Assembly (NCBI GenBank): GCA_021030915.1
Contig: JAGEMR010000010.1
Location: forward strand, 460,204 to 524,203
Length of the DNA stretch: 64,000 bases
From: Astrothelium macrocarpum
Taxonomy: Eukaryota > Ascomycota > Dothideomycetes > Trypetheliales > Trypetheliaceae
Direction: 5' to 3'
Of this stretch, positions 44,025 through 54,019 are shown in pieces. Positions within the stretch are counted from its first letter, which is position 1, and the number at the start of each line of letters is the position of its first letter. The translations under genes were made by a program, and so were the position numbers. A model generated the notes under the pieces. It was given only the letters and a program-made list of their open reading frames with translations, searched no databases and was not told the origin of the DNA.

Positions 44025-44658
44025 ATGGCGACCGACTTTGAGAATCTGTCAACAGATCTGATCTGGTTGTGCTCCCGTACGTAGCCATTGGCGCTCCCCA
44101 ATCCGTAAAAACTGCATGGAATACTGATGAGACAATCCCATACAGGAGGCAACAACTCCATGCTCCTCAAGCGCAAGAGCGCTGGCGGCGTCACCTTCTC
44201 CCGCGACCCGTTGAACTTGACCAATATTCACAGCCGCAAATATGAGGGTTTCATTGACACCAAGGCACGCATCTATCCTCCTCCTCCTTCCCATCCACCT
44301 CTCCTAATCCTCTTAACCTTACCAGGCCATCGGCATCAACCCATCCGCTCGCAATCCCTCCGCTCTCACCCTTACCACCAAGAACCCATCCGCAGTCAAC
44401 CCATCCGGCGCTCCCTCCAAACCAGCTGAACTCTACAAGACCCGCCACTTCCCCGCCAACACGCACAACCGACAGATCTACCGCCAGCTGATCAAAGAGA
44501 CGACCAAGAAAGGCTACCGTGTTGACTTGCGGCAGGAGATGATTGCCAGAGCGAGTGCATTGCGCCAGGCGCAGCGCACTAAGAAGCCGACGCCGGAGCG
44601 GAAGCCGAGGGGGAGGAAAGGGTTGAAGAAGTTGGCGGAGGGAAAGAGGAAGGCGTGA
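44025..44658 (+). CDS. RPL28: 60S ribosomal protein L28e
   Basis: Three exons (44025-44076, 44146-44264, 44326-44658) encode 167 residues. The first reads MATDFENLSTDLIWLCS, and the second gives GNNSMLLKRKSAGGVTFSRD, then PLNLTNIHSRKYEGFIDTKA, the core of eukaryotic L28e. The second intron (44265-44325) starts with GC rather than GT (AAG|GCACGC) and ends ACCAG; no GT donor keeps the conserved FIDTKAIGINP. The third exon is basic and ends GRKGLKKLAEGKRKA. L28e is a eukaryote-specific protein of the large ribosomal subunit. It is absent from budding yeast, where the name RPL28 means a different protein (uL15). Confidence 0.92.
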
Positions 44659-45122
44659 GTAGGAGTGGAATGTATGTGAAGAGATAGTGCGATTAGAGAA
44701 ATGAGTATGGGATGGTTTGGTCTGGCGCGGGAAAGGAATGTCAATGGGGATGCAAAGAAATTATCATCTGTTTCTATGACGAGGATTTTGCTACTCTGTA
44801 ACTAGCAATAATTAGACCCATCTGGGTTCTCATGATTGGCACCTACCTGCCGTATGCTTCTCTGTTTCTACTCGTCTGGCCACTCTTCGCTTTGCGAACA
44901 CTTCTCCCATGACTTCTCCAATGCTTGCCCGAGCGATGATTCCATCCATGCAGCAAGACCAACTTGGTATTTCGTCCCACCACACGTAGATCCCACCGTA
45001 ACCCACTCGGAATGCAGGTCTCGTTCCGCCGATCAATCTCATGTTCTTCGCGTTGAGAACATCTGAGCCCACCAGTTGTTCTTTCCTTGCTCTCCCAAAC
45101 TAGCCATATCATCATCACGCCA
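44659..45122. other. Convergent 3' intergenic region
   Basis: 3' flanks of the L28e and SF3B4 genes. Short frames here are shadows with no features. Confidence 0.35.
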
Positions 45123-46235
45123 TCATCTCCTCCCATACCCGCCCTGCTGATAAGCCGGCGGCGCGAACCCCATTGGAGGTGGCGGCGGCGGTGCTCCAAC
45201 ACCGGGCTGCTGTCCTGGAAAGCCGGCCGGCGCACCAAACGGTGGCGGCGGCGCGAAATTCTGCGGCCCACCGTAGCCTGCCTGGCTCGGCGGCGGACGT
45301 GCTGGAAGGCCGGGCGGAGGAGTGGGAAGCGGCGTTTGAGCTGCGGGAGGCCGTGAGGGGGGTTGATGTGGGGGCGGGACGGAGGGAAATCCTTGCGGTG
45401 GGCCGCTGAAATTCGGAGGGATGTTGGGGAAGCCTGGGGGCATGGCTGGGGGTCCGCCGCCATTGATCATAGGAGGTTGGCCGTTTGGTATGCCTTGAGG
45501 TGGGGGAGGGGCAGTGGGTGGTGGAGCAAAGAGCTGGGGAGGGAGGGGTTGAGCTTGTGGTTGGATGTTGTGTTTTTTGGCTTGCGCGGCGAGCATGCGT
45601 TCGGCATTGTCGCCGTGTCGCTCTCCCTTGCCGTCCTTTTTGTAGGCATACTGCACGCTGATCTCCTTGTTCATGAGGTACTGGCCATTCATGTTTGCCA
45701 TGGCTTCGTCCGAAGCGTCAAAGTCTGCGAAGGACACGAAGCCGTACCCTTTGGAGAGATTGGAGTCGTCTCGTGCGATTTTGGGTGCGGAGAGTATGGT
45801 GCCAAAGCGGCTAAAGGTCTCGAAGAGGGTCTTTTCATCAACCATTGGATCGAGGTTGCCAATGAAGAGCTCAGCGCCGACTTCGACGGTTTTTTGCTTG
45901 TCGGCCGAGGCTTTGTTGACACGGATCGGTTTACCGTAAAGTCGGATTTGGTTCATGATCTTGGCTGCGTAATCAGCGTCTTCTTCGCTGATAAACTCAA
46001 CGAAGCCATAACCTTGATGAGTCTGAGTTACGCGGTCTTTTGGAAGGTGAACATTGACGATGCGACCAGCTTGGAGCATGAGCTCCCACACCAGGCTGTC
46101 CGTAACTCGTTCATCAAGATTTCCGATATAAACAGTCGCTTCTTTATCCTGTTCCCTGCAAAGGTCTGTTAGCTCTTGCGCAGGACTGCAGATATGCGAC
46201 AAAGTAGATACTTGCCAGTGCCTTGCGCCAGACAT
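45123..46235 (-). CDS. HSH49: Splicing factor 3b subunit 4 (Hsh49/SAP49)
   Basis: Two exons (46235-46212, 46148-45123) encode 349 residues. Exon 1 is only MSGARHWQ; removal of 63 nt (46149-46211, stop-free and divisible by three) gives DKEATVYIGNLDERVTDSLV. Two adjacent RRMs follow: YIGNLD with GYGFVEFISEEDADYA, and LFIGNLDPMVDEKTLFETF with GYGFVSFADFDASDEA. A long Pro/Gly-rich tail ends YQQGGYGRR. This layout is that of SF3b49, which contacts pre-mRNA upstream of the branch site within U2 snRNP. The codon frame extends further upstream only through non-ATG codons, so 46235 is the start. Confidence 0.94.
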   Translation of the reverse strand: MSGARHWQVSTLSHICSPAQELTDLCREQDKEATVYIGNLDERVTDSLVWELMLQAGRIVNVHLPKDRVTQTHQGYGFVEFISEEDADYAAKIMNQIRLYGKPIRVNKASADKQKTVEVGAELFIGNLDPMVDEKTLFETFSRFGTILSAPKIARDDSNLSKGYGFVSFADFDASDEAMANMNGQYLMNKEISVQYAYKKDGKGERHGDNAERMLAAQAKKHNIQPQAQPLPPQLFAPPPTAPPPPQGIPNGQPPMINGGGPPAMPPGFPNIPPNFSGPPQGFPSVPPPHQPPSRPPAAQTPLPTPPPGLPARPPPSQAGYGGPQNFAPPPPFGAPAGFPGQQPGVGAPPPPPPMGFAPPAYQQGGYGRR

Positions 46236-48962
46236 GATGGTTTTTTTTTTACTCAAATTCCCCTTGGAAGACTGTAGTTTGCCTTAAGCCTTTCGAAAAT
46301 TAAGGCCTCTTGCAAAGGAGAGCGAGATGGTGTTCTTCAACGTACGCATGGCGAAGGCCAAATTTTGGAGTAGGGCAAGGATAAGCTTTCGGAACTAGCT
46401 TGATAAGGAATAGTGTCGCCGCACAGAAAAAGTTGCAGCTCTATCCTCCATCATCCTTCAGAGGCCAAATTCATCATTCTTTCTTGTCCCCCAGTATCCG
46501 TCATGTGGCAGCTATCAGAGGAAACGAAGGTATTCAAAGCTGAAACCGTCGCCTTCAAATTCGAAGCTTACGTATCTCCAGGAGCGCGTCACCAAGGTCA
46601 TCGATATTTCAAGAGTCGCAATTCATTAGCATGTTTCCTATCACGCCAAACGTTCACACCAATATCTAACATCCACAAAGTGGCTACCTACCTCTAATCA
46701 TCTACTTGGGATATACGCGTAGTGAGCCGAGGCCGTCACTCATCAGGTTCGTGCGCTACCGTTCGACATACCAACAGCAAGATCTGAATGAATACCTAGG
46801 CTCTTTTCTCCCCTTGCCTAATCTTCGAACCAACTCCGTTTCTAATTCTCGTACTCGGACCGATTTCCCATGCTCAACAACTTTGGGGTAAATTCACACT
46901 GTACCAATAAAGCAAGACTCAGACTCAGACTCAGACTCAGACCCAGGGACATGGTGGCATGCAGTCGCAATGGAAGCGAAGGGGGCTTTCTCCGCGTCTG
47001 ATAGTGGAGACGCCTTCCGTTTTAGACTTTGTATTCTATCATAATCAAAACATTGCCCAAATGTCACTGTACCTACCTATGGAAAGCCCACATGTAAGGC
47101 TATCACGATCTTCACGGGTTCTGGTGTTGTTTGCTGTGGTGCACAGACTGCCGGAAACTGCAGGTCGTTTGCGCTCGCCTAAGTCTGCAAACCTACTTTG
47201 GCTGTCTAAAAAGAAAAGCATCCATGCATTCAAGCATGATTATACAGCCAATTATACTTAGTCTCATCCACGTTTTCTCCTATTCTGGGCAGACGCCTTG
47301 TTATTCAAACTTCACATGCAATCACTGAGCATTTCCCAAGCAATTTCCCTGCCGATGGCGCTCAACGATAGATCGACGAAGCAATTTGTGCATGAACCAG
47401 TGGGACGGAGCAGCGCAACGTGACGAGCCTTGCGAGTCACCAAGCGCTCTACGGAGTAAAATGTGGACGGTACCTAGCGCGCCTCCCATCTCTACTCGGT
47501 GTAACTCCATCCAAGCATGGCGGGCTGAAACACTCCCATTGTGAAATCACGCATCCACGGCTGACCGAGAAAGATTGCGAGGCGTATAAACAGAACGAAT
47601 TGGGACTTCATGTCCGCTCCCATCCCTGCGTGGCTCGATAAAGCAATGGGAGTTGCGACAGATGCACTAGATGCGTAAAATGTGGCTATTTACATGTTGG
47701 GGGCCTATCTCCCGCACCTCCCGGGTCACGGTTTCTGTACAGTAAGGTGATCCGTTCCCTGCATGAGGGAGGTGTTCGGAGTCTTACTGGACGCGGAATG
47801 GCGTAAGCGGGAGAACGGACACGGCACCATGCAAGCACGAAGCCAAGAACTCGCCCGCTAAAGAGGCTCAAGATGTCATTAGGATCATAGTCGCAGCACG
47901 GCGTCCTTCGATAGGGCTGACAGATGGATCGTGTCCGTCTGCAAACACAATACACAGGTACGACAAGCGCCAAACCAAGCGCAGCGCGTGTGCGAACGAT
48001 GCGAAGGTGAACGAAGGAGACAATGATCGCCTGGTGGTCTCATCTCGGGTGTCCCCAGTCCCTTTGAAGCGGGCGAATAGCAACGCTGAAACGGCCCACG
48101 TGAAGATGAAATGAAGCTCACGTCTAACCAATGCTGGCCGGCAAGCCGCGACTACGTTCGGTGGCCTAGTACGGTCAGATTCCCGACGTCTCGGAGACGG
48201 GGTTGCAGAGAACCAATGCCATGCCTACAGTTCGTCACAACATCTGAGGGCCGTTGGACGCCAGCTGCCGCCCTCGAGTCTGGCGTACATCTGGTGCATC
48301 TCAAGCCTAAGGTAGGAGACTTTGTGGAAATGGAACGGAACGACGGCTGGTCACCTCGGTCGCGTCGCGCAGGCACATTGGCACACAGCCGTACCAGGCA
48401 ACCAGTGCCCCAGCTACCCAGCATGTTCACGTCCAAAGTTATTATACTGTCCGTCCCCGGATCCCCATCGCCAGACTTCTTTTCCTGCCCCTCATCCGCT
48501 CTGCTCCAGACACTCTGGGGTCCCGCCGACTAGCACCCGTCATCCTCAGAACGGTCGAATTTCCACTAATCGAAGAGGAGCAGGTGCCCCCACTCGGCTC
48601 CTGGACTCGTCTGGACCCTGAGATCCCTGAGATCATCAGTTTGGCCAGCTTCGGAACCATCCCACGCGCTCTGATTTCCTCCATTGCTGCCCTGCATTGA
48701 CCTACCAGCTCCATCCTGGCAATCTTGACCAGTCTTGGCATGGGACTGAGCGCCGCCTAACAGCAGTACGTATCCATCTGATGAAAGCTGTTTGTGCCAC
48801 ATCTGAGACTCAATGCCGCCGAACCATGTCATAATTTCGATCCCAGTTGACCTCAGATTGGCTCCGGCTCTCCTGTGATCCAAGTTCGCCGACTGCCCAC
48901 CCTCCATACCTGATCTTCGTCTGATTGTGATCGCCTTGTCGTCATTGTACGACATCTACGAG
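46236..48962. other. Gene-poor 2.7-kb intergenic region
   Basis: Lies between the SF3B4 start and the start of the large unknown gene. It contains a short hexamer tandem repeat (46916-46945) and several overlapping frames of about 100 codons on both strands (46413-46697, 46959-47261, 47686-48131, 48111-48741) with no recognisable domain. Long leaders or non-coding transcripts are possible, but nothing can be supported. Confidence 0.35.
46916..46945 (+). repeat. Hexamer tandem repeat (GACTCA)4 plus one variant unit
   Basis: Four exact GACTCA units (46916-46939) are followed by GACCCA (46940-46945). TGACTCA is the AP-1/Gcn4 core, and here GACTCA units lie head to tail without the leading T. 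Probably a simple microsatellite. Confidence 0.7.
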
Positions 48963-51524
48963 ATGGACGATTCGCGATCCCGTGGGGGTTCGCGCGCCGA
49001 CAACCTGGACTCGATCCTGTCTATAGGCGACATTTTAATGCTTTCGCAAACGGCATGGAAAATTGGAAGAGCCTTTTCATCTGGTCGACGCAGCTCGCCG
49101 GTCGAGTTTAAACATATCGAATTTGAATTAAACGCGCTTTCAAAGTCCCTGAAAGCGTTCGCGGAAACCCTTTTTGCAGAGGACGAAAATATGCTGTTCC
49201 AGGCTGGCAAACGAACACAAAGTGGTGTGGCGACCATCCTGCTCTCCTGTCAACAAACACTCCAAGATCTAGAGTCTCTCGTAGAGCAATATCAGGTCAT
49301 CCGTCGAACCGAGACACGAGGCGGCTACACCGTGGATCGATCGTGGAGCGAACTTGTTTTGACCAATTATGGAAAGATGATGTGGACTACTGAAGGAGGG
49401 GATATCAATTCCTTAAAAACCATGTTGCATATGCATACAGGTACCATAACTGTAACAGTACAAGCACTACAAGAGTAAGGGTCGCATAATCACATGCTAT
49501 GACCAGGGGTTGACCTTATCTACAGGAGATCCGTTGAACGACTTGAAGAGATGGTAACTCCCATGGCCGACAAGGTAGACGACATACATAAGCGACCCGA
49601 CAGCAATCTTAATGGCAAAATTGAGGATGTTCAGAGATGGGTTATGGCATACGCACATGTCAATACTCCTCCTCCACCTCCCTCAACCCTTGACCAAGAC
49701 GGCAGCGTGGCCGGCTCCATGTATTCCTCACATTCATCCTCAGAACGTTCTGAGCGCGACCGAGAACGGTCAGTGCGACGCGCTGATGTCTCTCTGAAAT
49801 CCGAACGAAAACCATACTCGTCTGTGACATCTCTCCGAACGCCTGACCTTGTTGGCTCCGAAGCGTCTTCGGTCACATCTCCATTACGAGGGTCAACAAG
49901 GGGCAGTAGTGAAGGTTCAAGTGTCTACGACGGCTTGGAAGCTGGGCAAGATGGGAGAGGACCACCATCCTCCCTAGGTAGTGTTAGGGAGCAAGAAGAA
50001 ACAGATTTTAGAAATCCGGTCTACACCCAACGTCGCTCCTCGCGGAGCGCACCGCGCTCATCCTCTAGAAAGACGACACAAGATCCGAGAAGGAGTGGCT
50101 TGATCGCACAAGGTGGTATTACGGAATTGGAAGCAATCTCTCAGCCTCCCTTCTTCCGCCAAGTCTCCAAAGATGCTGTGCAACAGAGGCAGCCTGATGT
50201 TTCTGATTCAGAGCTTTCAACACAAACTCGTTCCTTAAGTATCAGCTCTGACCGCACTTCTCGGAGAAATCCAATAAACTCGGCTCGATCTGGTCCCCCA
50301 TCAAGCGCCTCCTCTGGGGCATCTCGTATTACTCCGCAACCATATCCGGACTCAATTCCTGTTCGTGACCATTCAGATGACCCCATTCCTGTCACAACTC
50401 CGCCGCCAGACATTCCCATCTACAATGCTGGTTCCCGCAATCTCCGGTCCGCAGCCTCGAATTACACTGCTACCCCCAGTATCAACTCCGGACGGTCCTA
50501 CTCAACATCTGCTCCCACCGTCGTAGGCGAACCAGAGCGGGCCTCCACTCCGGATCAAGAAGAGTTTGAGCAGGGTCTCTTCAAGAATTCCGCCATCCTT
50601 TGTGACCTCCCTGCCACATTGGTTGATTATACGCTGCCTTCGAAAGACGAAAGCAGACCATGGGATCTTGAAATGGCTACAGCTGCGAAAGAAGCTCGCA
50701 TCTGCATTGTCCGTAAACGGAACAATATCAACGATAGCATACGGTTTACAACTTCCATCTGGGTACTTGCATACGATCGCAGCTCCCGGATGGAGCAGCG
50801 ATTAATCGATGGTGATGCTATCGTGCCATACTCCACTTACTTCTCTCCTGAGAAAGTAGCACTCGCCATCCCCGCGGAGCTCCGTTTCCATGAAGCAAGG
50901 CCCAAAGATCCCAATGCTGACCCACGAAAAGTCAACACCTCATGGGTAAACTACGTCTTTCACGACGCCCGTGCGGGAAACATTTTCCAGTCCGTTCTGT
51001 TTGGTCGCAAACTCATTGCCGTTTTCCGCACAGAGAAGACTCTCCGTGTTCGCGAGGGGCTGAAAGGTGCACTCGCGTATCAAGAACAGATGTGTGGTAT
51101 GGAAAACCTCCGTCTTTGGGAGGATGAAGGTAGCTGTGGCGTGCTTGCCATGATGCATTTCTCGGCGCACTTCAAAGACGGTTACCTTTCGTTCTGGCTC
51201 AATAGCTCGGCAAACCCTGTCCGCGTCCGCGAGGAGGGTAGCAAATCCATTAAGATCAAGGGCCTTGACATTCCTGTTGAGGGCACCCGCGGCGCAAACG
51301 GGCTCGTGCGCAGAGGTTCCGAAGGTGTGGTCAAGATGGGGATCGGTTTGGGCAGTGGAAAGCTCGGAAAGGAAGGCAAGAAACTGGCTGGAAAGAAAAT
51401 CACTGGTGCAAGAATCGAGTTCCGAACTGAAGAGGACAAAGATGATTTCGTGGCGCTCGTGGGACGCGTTCAGGACCGCATGGTTACCTTACCAGATTGG
51501 GATGAATCGTCAACTCGGTCTTAA
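48963..51524 (+). CDS. Large fungal protein of unknown function
   Basis: Two exons (48963-49474, 49526-51524) around a 51-nt intron (GTAAGG) encode 836 residues. The N-terminal region of about 200 residues is helical (DSILSIGDILMLSQTAWKIG, then HIEFELNALSKSLKAFAETL and TLQDLESLVEQYQVI), in the style of N-terminal helical domains of fungal signalling proteins. Residues about 210-520 are disordered and Ser/Arg-rich. The C-terminal 300 residues look folded (RICIVRKRNNINDSIRFTTS, VNYVFHDARAGNIFQSVLFG, RIEFRTEEDKDDFVALVGRV), with a PH-like ending. I recognise no named family. ATG 48963 (MDDSRSRGG) was preferred to 48927. Confidence 0.8.
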
Positions 51525-53197
51525 AGGCAAATATTTGTTGGATCCTTTTTCCATGTCGACTTTAACCAACCATTCGCTTGCCCTAATATCTCTACTGGAT
51601 ATAGATTGCCATCCATTGTCACCAAATGGGCCATGATACGACGGCTATCTGAGAAGGGAAGTTTGCTGAGTCTCAGTCTCGGCCCCATCCGGCTCGCACA
51701 CCTGCATTATCCATCTGTCACAAGTATGCTTACATGCTGCGAATCCAGTGGTGATGGCCTGCTCTATCACTGCTTGTGTCACCCCCCAGACTCTAATAAT
51801 GATGGCGCGATGCCGGCTGAAATGTATCCCACCAGCATGGGTATGCCAGCTTTGGCGCTGATTGTTCGGCATCGTTACCGATCATCAACAAAAAATTGCG
51901 GAAGCAGATGACTTCCAATGAGGCCTTTACGATCTGGCTTTTGCTTGTTTCATCGACTTTTTCAATACGCGAACGAACAAAACTATAAATCATGTATTTT
52001 CATGTGATACGAAAGTCATGTTTTTTTAAAGGATGATCCAAAATAATAGGTTACGCTTATCATGGTCTCACGGGGTGGCTATGTGTTTCCAGTCTCCCAC
52101 AACTTAAGATGTCACTATTTGGTACCGGTATTTGCGAGCCACGTGTTGGAAGTACCTGTATCATTGGTTTGCGGGTTCATAGATTCTCTTCGCAAGTTCA
52201 TTATTAATGCAGCTTCAATTGGCCGCTTATTTACAAGGGCTCTAAACATCAGCTCCTTCCTAAATCTGCCAGAGTTTGCGCTAAGAAATGTCGTGAATTG
52301 AGAAAGATCTGATTCGCGGCACGCTCATCAAGGATATAATCAACAACAACAAACGTCAGAAATCCTGGGAGCATCGCAATGACTCATGCAATATTCCAAA
52401 TTGCTTTGAGAATGTGTTGGGAGTCTCTAAGCATGTGAATGGCTGAAATAACTCCTGCAGTTTACGGAATTTCTTATCGAAACCCTAAGGTAGTGACTCT
52501 TAGCTCTTGTCATGTAGTCTGCTTCATAGGTACGGATGCAACGGAGCTCGCCAAATGCTGGTGCTTCAGTACAAAGTATCCCATGACGTCTCACTCGCGA
52601 TTACTCGCGGTTATCGACTTTGTATCAAATTCCGGTGTCAAACTAGTTGCCTAAAAAGGCATGTTGCATCATCCCAGTGGTGGCGTCTAAACAGATTGTT
52701 AGCGAAAGCCGAAAGTATCTCCCAGTGGCCAGGCTTAATGAAAAGTTAAATGTCATCACTAACCTTGCTTCGGTTTCCACTGTACCTCTTCTAAGCCCTT
52801 GCTTTATGAGTACATATTAAACAATATGATACTAGATTTCGGCGGAAACCCTACGCTTTGCATTTGTTCAGTAATCGGCACGCAGGCAAGACGGCCATCA
52901 TTCATCTATCGTCATGATTGGCTGCTAGTTTGTGAAAAGAATCTGTACATGAATTACTTTCCTCCGCATTCCGAGTATGTCGTCTTCCGTAGAGAAGCTA
53001 TCGAAGGTGAAGGACGATAAAAAGATGTCCAATGTTTCGTGCTAGCCATTGAGGCTACTGTTAAAGCCCCTGCAAAATTTGAGTGCTAAAAGTCTTCAAG
53101 CTTCCATAAAAGACATCCATTCCTCGCCTATATACGCCGCGAAAGATTCTCTAACCTACTACCAAACCACAACATGCGTATCTAGTCTTCCTGCGCT
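51525..53197. other. Gene-poor 1.7-kb stretch
   Basis: No convincing gene. Frames at 51606-51911, 52062-52301, 52439-52654 and 52799-53020 are short, overlapping and featureless. I saw no transposon remnant. Confidence 0.35.
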
Positions 53198-54019
53198 TTA
53201 AGTACCATGCTCCAAGGTATTCAAATCGCACGTCAGGTTTAATGGCAATCGATTGTCACTCGAGGCTTGGCTTTGAAGGACAAACGTGTATGAGTCCGTG
53301 CTGATCGCATTGCCCACATTCCATGGAGACGTTAAGTCATTAGCTAGCTTTCCGCGGACTTCGAGGACTGGTGAGGAATAAATTTGGGCTATATTTGATC
53401 TCTCAGTCGCGAAAAGTTTGAAGTGTCTAAGCTGTTTGGATTCAGGGAGCCAGTGGCTGAGAGCGTGGACCCGCCAGCAATAAGACTCGATCGAGTTGAC
53501 AGTCCAGACATCGTGCGGAGAGATGCATTCAGCATCGCTCTCGTTAGGCGTACCTTTCTTCTCAAAAGAAACATCAGGAGTGGTGACTCTCGGTCCACGA
53601 CCGCTGAATGCCGCGGACGTGGAGTGCCGAAATGGAGCGACCTGCATCTCTGTTTCGAACGCAGGATTCGCAATCCTCTCAGTCCCATCAACTGTTGCCG
53701 CGCAAACATGGCCGAGAAAGGCGAACAGAGTGACAATTGTCATGTAGGTGACATGTTTGGGAAGTCGACTACGGCGGTGACTATGCCGCCTTGGTGAGCG
53801 CGAGCGACTCCTCGAATGGCTCCTATAACGAATCTTCGGATGGCGAGAAGGTGGACTGTGGAGGCGTCCATGGCGACGGGGTCGTGGTGCCACTTCGGGA
53901 AGCTCGGGTTGCTGCTCACGAGGCTCTGATGGCCAATTGCCCATTAAACACATCCCCAAGAGAAAGGTCGCGAGCGCGGCAGCAGTGGTCAGGACCGTAG
54001 TAATTTCGCCCATCTGCAT
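53198..54019 (-). CDS. Orphan 273-residue protein with Arg/Ser tract and two hydrophobic segments
   Basis: A single-exon frame from the ATG at 54019 (MQMGEITTVLTTAAALATF). A first hydrophobic segment lies at residues 6-25, then a basic Arg/Ser/His tract (KIRYRSHSRSRSRSPRRHSH) and a second hydrophobic segment near residue 90 (TYMTIVTLFAFLGHVCAATV) that could be a membrane anchor or internal signal. The C-terminal 150 residues are polar, with Cys and several N-glycosylation-like sites (NLTC). I know of no matching family. It stands alone in about 5 kb of otherwise empty DNA, so it may be a lineage-specific gene. A 124-codon frame on the opposite strand overlaps it. Confidence 0.5.
   Translation of the reverse strand: MQMGEITTVLTTAAALATFLLGMCLMGNWPSEPREQQPELPEVAPRPRRHGRLHSPPSRHPKIRYRSHSRSRSRSPRRHSHRRSRLPKHVTYMTIVTLFAFLGHVCAATVDGTERIANPAFETEMQVAPFRHSTSAAFSGRGPRVTTPDVSFEKKGTPNESDAECISPHDVWTVNSIESYCWRVHALSHWLPESKQLRHFKLFATERSNIAQIYSSPVLEVRGKLANDLTSPWNVGNAISTDSYTFVLQSQASSDNRLPLNLTCDLNTLEHGT

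Noticed and set aside
45363..46172. 269-codon open frame on the plus strand
   Set aside because: Exact antisense of the SF3B4 RRM region; its openness follows from the codon composition of the real gene.
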